Source: Byssothecium circinans (taxonomy: Eukaryota > Ascomycota > Dothideomycetes > Pleosporales > Massarinaceae). Taken from it: a stretch of 64,000 bases of DNA. A program made the position numbers and the translations under genes. The DNA lies in NCBI GenBank assembly GCA_010015675.1, contig ML976977.1, positions 1,841,448-1,905,447 of the forward strand, given 5' to 3'. Position 1 is the first letter of the stretch. Each line of letters opens with the position of its first letter. Below the pieces are notes generated by a model that searched no databases, was not told the DNA's origin, and saw only the letters and a list, made by a program, of their open reading frames with translations. This document shows positions 10,690 to 22,767 of this stretch, piece after piece.

Positions 10690-11030
10690 ACTACTCCTTT
10701 CTTTTCTATCTTAATAAAATTATATTTTCTTTCTCTTTTTTACTGCTGCTACCTCTTTAGCCCTGTCTCTCTCCCTATGCCTAGATTCTCTCTTAAGTAT
10801 ATTTCCTATTTCTCTTAAATTCTTTCCTATAACAATGTTAAGCTAGTCACCTATATTCTATAGGAGGCTCTTAATATAGCTGTTTTTTTGTTTAAGGCTT
10901 TCTATTATTATACCTTATTAGGCGAGTTCGCGGCTAAGGCTATTAACTATAGCGCTTATTCTTTCTATGTTATCTAATAGAGTAAGCTGTAGTTCACGCA
11001 TTTTTTTAGGTACTTACTTAAGTTATATAG
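10690..11030 (-). pseudogene. C-terminal fossil frame, coiled-coil and basic tail, inside the TIR element
   Basis: Reading leftwards on the minus strand there is a helical, Leu/Ile-rich stretch (MRELQLTLLDNIERISAIV) followed by a basic tail (HRERDRAKEVAAVKKRKK) and a stop near 10,690. Internal stops are all RIP-type. Composition suggests a nucleic-acid-binding C-terminus. Family not recognised, and the upstream extent could not be followed with certainty. Confidence 0.4.
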
Positions 11031-13129
11031 GTATAGAGCAGCTATCTTTTATAGTAAGTATTATATAGCCTCTACATCTATATCTACTTTGCTAATTATG
11101 GAATAACTTCTATATCTAGTTAGTAACTAATTGTTTATCTTATATTAGTAATTAACTTAAATAGAACGTAGAATTATTACCTATCTATTCTGTAGTACTA
11201 GCTTCTTCCTTTAAGCTATTAGTTTAAACTATAATTAAAGCAACCTAGCATGGTTAGCAATATTTTAGAGAGTATATATCTCTAATATACCTCTCCCTAG
11301 TTTATAGTAGGATCCTTAATAGTAGATTATAAGTAGCTTATCTTTAAAGAGTGTAGAAGGAGGTAGACGGAAGAGTTTAATAGAAGGCTAATAAAGTATT
11401 AATAGAGGGTTAATAGAGGGGATAGGATAACTTAAAGTTTACTTAAAAGGTAATACTTCTTTATACTCTTCTTCTACGGCTTAAATAATAAGAGAGCGCA
11501 AGGCAGACTTATACGCCTCAAGCCTTGCTTCTATTGCTAGTTATTGCTTCATACGCATCCCTATGCCTCTATAGTAGGCTATGCTAGTTAGGGAGGTATA
11601 ATATATACTTCTTATCCCTTACGCAACGAGCTTAAGGCAGCGAAGCAATAGGCTCTGTAGTAGTGCCTCCCTATCTATTTATCTCTTAATATCTTACTTT
11701 AGCAGTAGAGGACATAGGCAAGCATAGCTAAAGCTACCTCTATATAGCCCCTATCTAGCAGGTAGATAGTATTATTCTTTAAATATAGTAACTACACAGC
11801 TGCTTTAAGAGTCTACCTATATAATCCGCGAGGTTAACTTATAATAACTATAGAGCTATTTTCTAGCTAGATAATCTAGGTAACATCTACTACTAACGTA
11901 GTATTTAAGCTACTTCTAGCCTTTACCTATTTCTATAGTAATATTACTATTGCCTACGCCTCTAATACCTACTAAGGAGAAATTTATGCGAAGTTCCTAA
12001 TTATAAAGCAACTAGCTATCTATAGCTGCTAACTTATAGATGCAGTCAAATCTATCTATAGCTCTATAGCATATACAGCACTTAATATACTAGGCTACAG
12101 GGAATGTAGGTGTTAGGGAGGCTTATAGCTACTTAAGGTATAGTCTCCTTTTAGTTTAGGGATTCTATTAGCGCCCTAACCCTACCTAGATTAAAGCCTA
12201 TATACTTAGAATACTCTATTTGTATAAGGATTTGTCCCTAGGGTAGTAGTCTAGGAAGCCGTCTTTACTCTAAGATATACCTATAAGGCGTAGCAGGTAA
12301 TAAACTCTAATTTAGTAGTTTAAATTATTATACCCATTTTCCCTATATGCTGCCCTTAGGGCAGGGTATCATGAATTACGGTGTTAATATATTGCTAGGC
12401 CCTTATTTATACGGCGCCTCTATAGCTAGGCTTTTAACAACCCCTATAGTAGACTTGTTAGATATATAAGGTAGATAAAGTATCTTTCTAACTAGATATA
12501 CTATTAGGGATGTATAACGTCTACCCTATTCTCTTAGTTACAAATAATGCCGCATAGCTATACTAGCTTCCCTATGCGTATATTATAACCTACTCTTTGA
12601 TGTCTTACTTTAGCACTATAGGGAATAAGATAACCGACGCTATTTTATCCTATATACCCCTTATTTATAATTTAATCCTTATAGTATTTTCTTTCCTATC
12701 TATATATACACTTAGGAGCCCCTATTTATATAGTCTTTAGTAATTTCACGGATATATATAGCGCTAGCTAGCTATAGTTAATATTAGTCTCCTTAAGTTG
12801 TATAGCCGCCTAAGCTAGAGCTTCGCCTTAGCGCTGTAAAGAAAAGGCGTCTATACGGAGTCCTAGGAGACCTTAGAGATATTACCTAGAGTACATATCT
12901 CTTACAGCTAGCTATAGCAGGTAGAGTATAAGGAACAATACTGTTAAGGGTACAAATTTTATCTTTCTATTTATTTAAGCCTTTGTATCCTAAAGGTTAT
13001 AATATAGAATACCTGCAGATACCTAGCTTAATAATGCTATCTATTCTATTAGAAGGAAGAAAGGTAGTGCTATCTATAACTACTACGCCTCTTATAAGTA
13101 GCCTTACTAGCAAGGTATAGTAGTCTAAA

Positions 13130-16000
13130 GTGGCTAGTTTATAGGGCGGATATAGGCAGTAAGGATTTTTAGGAGGCAGGAAGGTTATAGGTAGTTTAAA
13201 AGCTATTCACGTTAGCTATAGATGCTATAGGAATCCTAAGCCTAATAGGCGTAGGAGCTATATAAAGAAGAAGTATAGAGAGATTACGTTAATAGAAGCA
13301 GTAACGCTATAGCAAGGTCTATTAGCCTGCTTAGCCCTAAGCTCGTCGTGTTACAGGTATGGCTTAGTAAGAGGCTATAAAAGGTAGCTTTGCTTACCCT
13401 GTTCCTATTAACTAGAGTGTAGCATAAATAGCAGGATAGTAATATACAAGTAGAAAGTCCCTCTAACTAGTCCTAGTAATACCTACAGGTTCTCTAGCTA
13501 TAGTATATAAGGCTATATTACTAGAAAGCGGCACTGCTACTATATATAAAATATTAGTAGTATAGTATTAATAGGTATATATCTATTCTAGGCTTTTAAT
13601 TATTATACAAGGTATCTAATAGTAATTAATTAGATATAGTATTACTAGCTAGCCTAGTAGCGCATAATATTAAAGCGCCTCTAGATAATAGTACTAAGGG
13701 ATAGGTAAAGTAATAGGAGATATATAAGATAGCAAGTTTCTACTATAAGGTTAGCTAGTAGTTACTTCTAATTTATACCTCTACTATAGAGTACTCCTTT
13801 TATAGTAGCTATCTATAATAATCTACTTACCTAGCTATTCATGAACTATTATGCTAAAGACGTAATCTATGAAGTATGTTTAGGCTATATATCTAGAGTC
13901 TACTCCTTATTAGTGATGCTTTATTAGTAAGAAGGCTACTACTAGAAAGGGTCTTCTAACTACTACAACTCTAGTAAGCGTATCTGCTAAGGCTAATAGC
14001 TTAAACGTTAATACTATTTCTCTTAATATAAGGTAGCCTGCTATTGCTGCCGTGGATATACCCTAGGAGTCTAATAAACAATAAGAGCTATAAGGTAGAG
14101 AGCCGTTATTTATAAGGTAAGAGAATATAAGTAATATAGCTATTAGTCGCCTTACTAAGGGCTTAGATAAGGCAAGTTAAAGCTTACTACTAGTCTACGG
14201 CAAGAAGCTAATTCACGCTAATAGGACCTAGCGCTATATAAGGAAGAGATAGCTAAAGATAGGACACCCTTTAGAGTAGAAACTCTAACTAATATAATTA
14301 ATATAGATACTTCTAGCGCTTAGCTGTAAGAGATAGAAGAACTAGCTAAGACTTTATTAAACTATTATAACTAGCCTTCTCCTAAGAGTTTAGAAAGGCA
14401 ACTTAGTCTACTATCTAGAATACAAGCTCTATTAGCTAAGGAGATTATTAACAAAGGTTAAGTCCTAACCCTAATTTACTTTGTAGAAGTAGTCGTTATA
14501 GTAGCGCCACCTACTAAAGAAGTAGTTATTAGGGTAGAGGTAGCTACTAAAGTACTAACACCTATAGAAGTAAATAAGGAGAATAGTTAAGAAGTTGTGA
14601 TTAGGAATTCCCTAGAGCGTATAGTTAGACTTAAAAGTAGATAAGTAGTACTACTTTAAGCAGTCTAGAGATTACAAGGTATAAAGTCCTAATTTTTTAG
14701 AGGTAGAGACTAACGTATAATCTAGATAACCTAATAGTACTTAACTTTAAATCTAACTCTAACTACAATTATTATAGTAATTTATCTTGAAAATTAGCTC
14801 GCTTAAGATAGTAGAACTAATATTTAGGCATAGTACTATAGTTATTGCCTAAATTTAAGAATAAGACTATTATAGGCTTTAAAGAGAAATAGACAGAAAT
14901 ATAGATTTACTAGATAGGCATAGATAATATGCGCAGCTAAGTAGAAGATACGCAAATTTATAAAATACTTAATTAATTTAACTAATACCTTAAGGGGGTA
15001 TATAATAATAGCAGCTTTACTATAGGGTCCGCTTCCTTCCTCTTAAAGGAGTAGAAGGCTATTAAAACTAAAGCAGTAGAGTACTAGATAGGTATATTAG
15101 GCATGCTATTTCTTTAACATGTGCAATAATTTAGTAGTCTATTAGAGGAGTTTAAGAAGTAAGAGCTACTATATAATATAATTATAGCGTATTATAGGAT
15201 GGCAAGTAATAAAGAATAATATTAGTATCTAGACGTTACTCTCTAGCTAGCCAAATTAATTTTTTAGTAATTTATCTAAATAAACTTCTAGGAATACTTT
15301 AATACTACGTGCTAAAGACTAAATTATACTATAGATACTGCGACTCTCTACGATGACTTAGGCGACGCGAGCTCTTGACAGGACTTAACTTAGACAATAT
15401 AGGAGGGAGATTCAATTACCCATGTAGGCGCCGTATCTTACGATTATAATATATATCTTTAGCACCTATTCCTTAGATGCCTTATTAGTGTAGGTTCCTT
15501 TATAAACTAAGTATACTACTATAACTTACTATTAAATAAGGCCTAAATAAGCTTTTACATATAGTCCTCTATATTTTAGTATAAGTAAGTCTTTAACCTA
15601 CTAGGACTTAGCTAACTTTGCTGGATATAAACCTCTTACTAATAGTATGTACTAGGCTTAGCAACGCCTAGTACGAAGCGAAGAGTAGTGCAATATATAC
15701 CTTTATTAATTAAATTCTCTGCTAATAGATTAGAAGTATAAGTAGCCTTAAAAATAATATCTATAATACTATAGGACATCTACGAGGACTAGAGGATTAG
15801 ATAAATAGTTAGAAAAAGGATATAGAAGAGATACAGGATTAGATATAAAAGAAGTATCCTAGAATTCACGCAAAAAAGAGAGTAAAGTAGGCAAATAACA
15901 ACGCAGTAGGATAGGCTAGAGAGAAATCTAAAAGATAAAAGACGCTTAATAATTAGGAGAATAGCAAATAGTAGTAGAGAAGCTAATATAACGTTGAATT
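13130..16000 (+). pseudogene. Fossil protein-coding region(s), function unknown, inside the TIR element
   Basis: Several plus-strand stretches read as protein with stops only at positions explicable by C-to-T or G-to-A changes. They are 13,150-13,600 (basic, Tyr-rich), 14,470-14,660 (KEVVIRVEVATKVLTPIEVN), and about 15,350-15,770 (e.g. RRVVQYIPLLIKFSANRLEV). A Lys/Arg-rich tail follows to about 16,000. I cannot link them into one gene or assign a family; a transposase or accessory gene of the surrounding element is the natural guess. Confidence 0.4.
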
Positions 16001-16639
16001 TATTACTTCCCCTATTGCAAGTTAGTGCTATAGCGCTTATTTAGAGTTAGTTAGACTAGAGCTTTACGTATTAAAAAATCTCCCTTACTTTTGTAGCTAA
16101 TTAGGAAACTTCTTTCCCTTCCTTTCTAATTACCTGCTTGTTTATCTCTTACTTTCAGCTCTTTAGCTAGCGTAGGCTACGGACCTTTTTATTAGTACAG
16201 GGTACAATTTTTCCTTTATCTAAGTTAGCAAATTTAGTAATTTAGAAAGGGAAGAGCTTACTAGAGTTTCTAGACCTAGAGACTATAAAGGATAGTCTAT
16301 AGACGTAAAAATATAATATTATCTATTGCAATATACTAGAAAATAAATATCTATATTATACTTGCTCTATAACTTAGTAAGTTTTCTATTAAGCGTTTTT
16401 ATTTGCTTGTAGAAATTATTGTTAGCAGCTCGCCTCGCCTTAAAGGGCGTAAGCACGGGTGATTTTTTCTACGAAGACATAGCTAACTTACGCTATGCAG
16501 AATAGCATAGTATATTAAAAAATATATAGATTTAATAAAGCTATATATCTTAGAAGTAGATTTTTAGGTTCCTGTTTTAATCCCCTAACGGTAACCTAGA
16601 GGTCTAATTCAACCCCTTCTAACTATTTCTAAATAAAGT

Positions 16640-18300
16640 AGGGCTTAAAAATAGCCTCTGCCTTAGTATACTTTGTTTGCAGCCTATATAGAAGTATCCT
16701 TTAATACTCTTTCTCCTAGCTAAATTACTCTTACTCTACATACCTACGCAAATAATATTATTCTGCCTTAGCTTATATAATAGTACGATTAAAATGTATT
16801 TAGTAGGCTAGGATTCTATAAAATTTAGTTAGGTTGTATTACTAATTATAGCTATTCTAAGCTATAGGTATTAGCGCCGGTTACTTAATTAGCTTGCTAG
16901 ATAATATTTAGATTAATTCTATTAAATTTACATAAATATTACCTTCCTTTCTTGTCTTTATTATTAGAGTGTTGTGTGCTATATACTTCTAATATAGCGA
17001 ACTAATCTATAGTTGTAGGTTAGCTCCTACTATGTAAAGTAAAATATGCTAAGCTAGGGCGTTCTTAAGTAGTAATCTGCCTACGCTTTATCCTCCTTTT
17101 ATATTAGCTAATCTAGTATACCGTAAAGTAAAAGCATCCCCTAGTTTTAAACATTATAGTAGCTAAGATAAGGAACATGTAATAAAGGCTTAGGCCACGT
17201 ATATATATATAAGATAGTGTAGTCTAGATAGAAAAAAGAAATAAACTACTTACTTAAAATAGGTAGATAAATCTAGGGATGTATCTCTAAGAAGAGAAAT
17301 CTAACTAGGATGTAAATCTACCTAGGACGCCTCTCCTAGAAAAGAAGATAGACTAAGACACCTCTCTAGGAAGAGAAAATAGACTAGAATATATCTCTAC
17401 CTAGGGCGCCTCTCCTAGGAGAGAAAATAGACTAGGATATATCTCTAACTAGGACGCCTCTCTAGGAAGATAAATCTAGGGACGCCTCTTTAGGAAGATA
17501 AATCTAGGGACGTCTCTCTAGAAAGATAGATTAATTTAATTAATTAATTAGCTTAGCTACCTTAGTAGCGGCTATGCAGCGCTTTAGCTATAAATATAGG
17601 TATCCCCTCTTTATCCCTAGAGGTAAAGCTATTTATTTACTTTAAACTACTTTCTAATCCCTCTACTATGCTAATTCCTCTGCTACGCTAATCCCTTTGC
17701 TACGCTAATCCCTTTGCTATGCTAATCCCTCTACTATGCTAATCCCTCTGCTACGTTAATCCCTCTGCTACGCTAATCCCTCTGCTATGCTAATCCCCTT
17801 AATCGTAAATAGTTATAAGCAAAAAATGTGCTACTAAACATTTATAGTGTACTTAAGGAGTATTTAAAATATACTTAGCCTAACTAGGGGTAATTAAGAT
17901 TAGCCCTTACTATATTAGACTACCTAGTATTGCTATAAGTAGTATAAACTGTAAGTTAACTCTACCTATACCTCTACCTTACTTTATTATACACGTATTA
18001 TTCTTAGCTAGAATAGTACTCCCACTATACATAATATAATTATAAAGGTATTGCTCCTACTATTAAGGCTAGGAGATTAGCTTATAAGTCTAGATTTAAG
18101 GCTGTCCTAAAGTAACTACTGTACTTTAACCTCGCTAGACTAATTATAATAATAGTTCCTCCTTCTAAATAACCTCCTATATATTATTATAGAGTTTATA
18201 GACTTACTATAGCTAAAAAATAAGTATAAATTCCTAGTAAAGAGTAGTATTACTAAAGGTTATATAGAGATACCTCTACTACTATTACGTTTATAATAAT
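16640..18300. repeat. AT-rich RIP-mutated sequence with two minisatellites
   Basis: No gene supported. At 17,270-17,530 an imperfect array alternates units such as cctctctaggaagataaatc with agggacg/aggatatatctctaa. At 17,657-17,806 an 18-bp unit (taatccctctgctacgc) is repeated about eight times with only transition differences between units. The rest is TpA-rich debris. Confidence 0.6.
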
Positions 18301-21300
18301 AGCTATTATAATGCTTTTAAAGCTACCCTTTAAAGCTACTACCTAAGTAGCGCTAGCTTTTTCCCCCTCTCTATGATATCCTAAAGCTACACACCTATAG
18401 ATCCTGTACTAAGCCTATGTAAGGAGCCTAACTTGCCTAGCCTAATATAATAGGTATCTTAGGATTAAAGCCTTTAGCACCTACGTAATAGCACCCCTAA
18501 GGATAATTAACTAGATAAGCAAGTATTTTTATATAAGTTATACTTGCCTGTGTAGGCTCCAACTAGGCGCTAAGGATACCTAGGTAATATTCTTAGACAA
18601 ACTTATAAGATAGGGTATGTTAAGTTGCGTAGCTTACTCTATCTCTTACTAACCTTTAATTACCTACTATACTTAGCGAATAGATTACTATTCCCTATAA
18701 ATAGCCTCTAAGGTGTAATTTAGAGACTATAGCAACACCTAACTATAAGGGGTAGGCGTAGTATTATAGCAAGGAGTAGTATACTAAAGGTTATACGTAA
18801 AGCCTATTACTACTTACGTAAAAGGTAGGTAGAAGCTACTATTACTTAATATACCTTATATCCCTCTATAGAGCTCTATATAGCTACTATCTAAAGAGTG
18901 CTAGCTACTACCCCTCTATAGCATCTAGGTGCTATGCGCTTATAGATAATTTACTAACCCTATCCTAAGAGACTTTACTACTTACCCTCCTTAAAAGCTT
19001 AAGGCATACTCTAACTTCTACTGTCTAACGTTTAGGTTCTATGGTAACTCCTTTTATATATACCCCTATACTTTGCTAATAATCTAGGCTATTCTAGATC
19101 GCTAGCGTAACAAGGTTGCAGACAAGGTATAGGTATATACTTCTAAAGTCCCTTCGTCTATAGTGCTAGCTACGCCCTAAACTAGCAAGGGGGACTTTAT
19201 GCAATATACTTACTAGTATACCTAGGCTACTGTAAGTGCTACCTTTATCTATTAGCGCTGTTAATACTAAGGCTTAGATACCCTATCTATATAGAGGTTT
19301 GTATTAGTAGGTGCTATATATAGAGACGCTATCTCCCCTAAGCTAGAAGGTAAGATATAAATTTTACTATTACTAGAAGGAATAGACACTCTAGACTAAT
19401 CCTTTAGATTATAGAAAAACTAACGACGCTGCCTGTAGGGTAAGAACTACTTAGATAACTTATATAATACTCTTCTACTAATATATAGCCTCTATTTAAG
19501 ATATACCACGCGCCTATCGCAACTTATAGTGGGTTAGGCGCTTAAGAATGCCTTATAAGCAAGTCTAGTAAGCTAGTGGATTATTGATAGCTAGGTCTTC
19601 TTACGCTATATTTATATAACTTCTATATTAAGCTTAAAGCTTATGGTATTACTACTAGCGCTATCTTAAGATCCTAGCTCTAAGGCGTATATGTCTCTCC
19701 TTAGGGCTACCTCTAAAAGGGGCATAGTATAGAGAATATGTATAAAGCTACAGTACTCCTTAGGTTAAGTTAATATCTTTATAAGCTTCTATACTTCTAG
19801 TTTTATAGCCAATATATTATCTTTTAACCTATATCTTAACGAACCTACACTCTAGTTTGGAATAGAACTAACGTAGTCTTTTAATAATCTAGTTTATAAC
19901 ACCCTTCCTAGTAAATCTATAGTAGCTACTAATCTAAATAAAGAAATACTACCTCGCGATAACCCTAACTAGGCGGCCGCCGTTAAATTAGGGATTAAGA
20001 CTAAATTAGGAACTATGCTAAACTAGACTAAAGTAAGCGTAGATCAAAGCGCAAAGGAAGTGTTAACTATTAAGAGGTCTTATAACAATTATTTCCTAAG
20101 GAAGCAGTTAAATATAATAGAAGCCTTATATATACTAAAGAAACTAAAAATAGTTCCTAGTACTAATAAATTGCTAGGAGGAGCACTGACTATTAAGATT
20201 AACATACGTTAGACGCATTATAAGAACTATTAATTTATATTTCCTAGTACGAAGCAGAACAACATGATAAAAGTACAAGAGTAAGTAATAATAGTACTAC
20301 TTCCTAGCACTAATAATCCCTAGGCAAATACTAATACTGTAGCTAAAAGTTAAGTTAGTACTACTAAGATTAAGGCTTAGTATATAGCTTTAGAGCTTTC
20401 TAGGCTTAAAGACTAGACTAGGAGTAAAGACAAGAACTTAGAAATTTAGTCTAAATCCTAACCTACTAGCAAAACGCTGCAAGAGGTTGCTGAAAAGGAG
20501 TCTAAAGCAATAGTTAATATTAAGGGAGACAGTCCTACTAAGGCGCTTAATAGTTAATATGTAGGTGCTATACTACTTATTGAAACAGCTATATAGGTAG
20601 GGACGGAATTAGTTAAACTAGATTATAAGATCCTTACATCTAGGATAGTACCTATAGACCTATCAACAGCTCCTAACTACAAGCTTAGTTATAGTAGTTT
20701 AGTTATAGGTATACCTACTAATATCTTTTAGGGATCTAGCTCTAATATAGAAGTTTAGTCTAACTAGTTAATTAATTTAAACTAAAGACCCTTAATACAC
20801 GATAAAGCCAAGGAAGCTAGAGTTAGCGAATTGCATATAGGTACTGTCCCTTCTATTAAAACCTATAGGCAACAAAGCTAGACTGCCTAACTAAGCGAGG
20901 ACCGTGCTAGATTAAAGGCTACTAAAGTAGCGATACTAATAAGCTAAGAACTAGGATCTTTAATGAATCTAATTACTATACTAGATAACTCCTATATTGT
21001 TAATAATAATAGGGGTATACCTATTGTTACTAATACTATAGATAAGGTTAGAGATAATAGAAGGACTAGACAAAGACTACTATAATAGGACTTAATTAAT
21101 TCGCTATCTAAGAACTTAATTAATTAGACTTCTAAGGACTTAGTTAATTAGATATCTAAGGACTATAAGAAGTAATATAAAATAAAGATATTAGTAGAGT
21201 AGAAGAATATACTAGAGTAGTAAGTTATACTAAGTAAGCTTAAGATATTCTATAAAACTAAGTAGTCTAAGGCTTTTAGGATAGCGATAAGAAAAGCATA

Positions 21301-21650
21301 CAGGGTCGTCTAGAAGGGCATTTCTAGACCTCTAGGAAATATAGGTATACTTTATAAGGAGTAGAAGAGTTTCGAACCAGAATTACTATAAGGCTTATAG
21401 GCTAAATTAGACAGAATACTTTTACGTAAGTTTAGAAGGACTTTAGTACAATTTTATAAGGTAGAAATTAAGAGACTAGGTACTAATATTGCTATAAGCG
21501 ATAATACTAACGATAATAACTATAAACTAAGTAGTCGCTCTTAGTAGAGTAGTTTTTTTTTTAATTAATAAGGTTAATCTACTATATAAGTCTATTTAGC
21601 TTTAGTAAAATCTGTATTAAATTTTCTTTCTACGCTAACTTTAAGGTATA
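18300..21650 (+). pseudogene. Long RIP-masked fossil reading frame (about 800 codons visible), function unknown
   Basis: From about 19,240 to 21,640 one plus-strand register reads as protein for about 2.4 kb. Essentially all stops are TAG/TAA convertible from CAG/CAA/TGG. Visible fragments include LGIKTKLGTMLN (about 19,990), TKALNS (about 20,540) and a Lys-rich C-terminal part around 21,170-21,500. A weaker register extends upstream to about 18,300. It was probably a large transposon protein. I recognise no domain, and lengths are approximate. Confidence 0.45.
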
Positions 21651-22745
21651 GCTTGTAATCTAGCATTAACCTAAGCATAGTATCTAGTTTCTTAAGCTAG
21701 TACTATTAGAATAGTTTACGCTTTAGCGTACTATAGTAGTAGGTATCTCTCCTTAGAATAAAAAACGCTATATTAATAACTATAATACTAGAATTAATAG
21801 GTTAACTTAGAACTATAGCATTAGAAAATAGATAACTATATCTATAATTAGAACCTACTCTAAGCAAATAATAGAATATTATACTTAGGATCTAGCGTGC
21901 AAGTAGTTCAGCTACTATTCGCTTTTACAGAAGCTTGCAAAATTAGTTTCCGCTTTTTCCTATACAATTAGCCTTAGCCGAAGAGCTCTAATCAGCCTAG
22001 AGCCGTGTACTAAAATAGCGTAACTAAAAGACATGCAAAGCTAAGACCTAATCTATTATTCTTGTCTAATTCTATACGCTCTTAATCTACTAAGCGATGC
22101 TTATTGACTATAATTGCTGCCTGGATAGCGCGGAACTTTTTATATACTCTTATAATTATCTTCTACCTAACTAGTAAGGCATAGATGTTTAGCAGCTACA
22201 GGCTTGTAGAGGCTGTAGATATACTTAATAATATTTAGACTACTATAAATCACATAATATACTAATAGTACAGCTAGAACGTTAAGACTAGTAGGATAAT
22301 ATAGGCGCTAAAAGCTCTTTACTATATCTAGCTAAGAAGTTTTTAGTTAAGCGCTTCTTTAGCTTATAGAAGTTTTGAGCTTATAGAAGTTTTTAGCTTA
22401 TAGAAGTTTTTAGCTTATAGAAGTTTTTAGCTTATAGAAGTTTTTAGCTTATAGAAGCTAAGACATTATTCTTAAGATTTATAAGCAATAATAGAAACTA
22501 AATAATAAGCCTGCTAATAGAGGACGCCCACCCTAACACGGACAAGGAAGGACTGTAAAGATCTAGCTTACACTATATTTAGGAGTTAACAACTATATAG
22601 CTTTATTATATCTATAGACGCTGTCTTATAGGGAAGATAGCGCTATAGGCAGATACTAGCTACTAGAAAAAACTATTGATATACGTAATATTAAAGAGTA
22701 GCTATAGTGTCCTTTCCTCTTAACAACATAACTTACCTTACCTAA
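21650..22745. repeat. RIP-degraded sequence with an 18-bp tandem array and a short coding remnant
   Basis: At 22,337-22,460 the unit cttatagaagtttttag is repeated about six times. From 22,495 a plus-strand remnant reads KPANRGRPP (AT-hook like) and continues to about 22,735 with RIP-type stops only. No family is recognised. The remnant ends just before the Rep-like frame. Confidence 0.45.
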
Positions 22746-22767
22746 CACTCTTTATTACTACTAAATC

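Larger units (their letters stand above)
9790..16640. mobile_element. RIP-degraded 6.8 kb element with long inverted termini (unassigned class)
   Basis: The first several hundred bases match the last several hundred as an inverted repeat. The clearest pair is tatattgcaatagacaat near 10,280 against the complement of 16,335-16,352, followed by the equivalent of gtaccctgtactaataaa near 10,430 against 16,190-16,215. Two tandem units of roughly 80 bases starting ggacgatgaaccatttt / ggacgataaaatttaac sit at the left end (9,797 and 9,877). Fossil coding is visible on both strands inside. Long TIRs suggest a DNA transposon, but I could not name the family, and exact ends and target duplication are not fixed. 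Confidence 0.55.

Noticed and set aside
22686..22694. taatattaa resembling the CRESS origin nonanucleotide, upstream of Rep
   Set aside because: AT-rich background makes such 8-of-9 matches common; no stem around it, and it lies in a different coding remnant.
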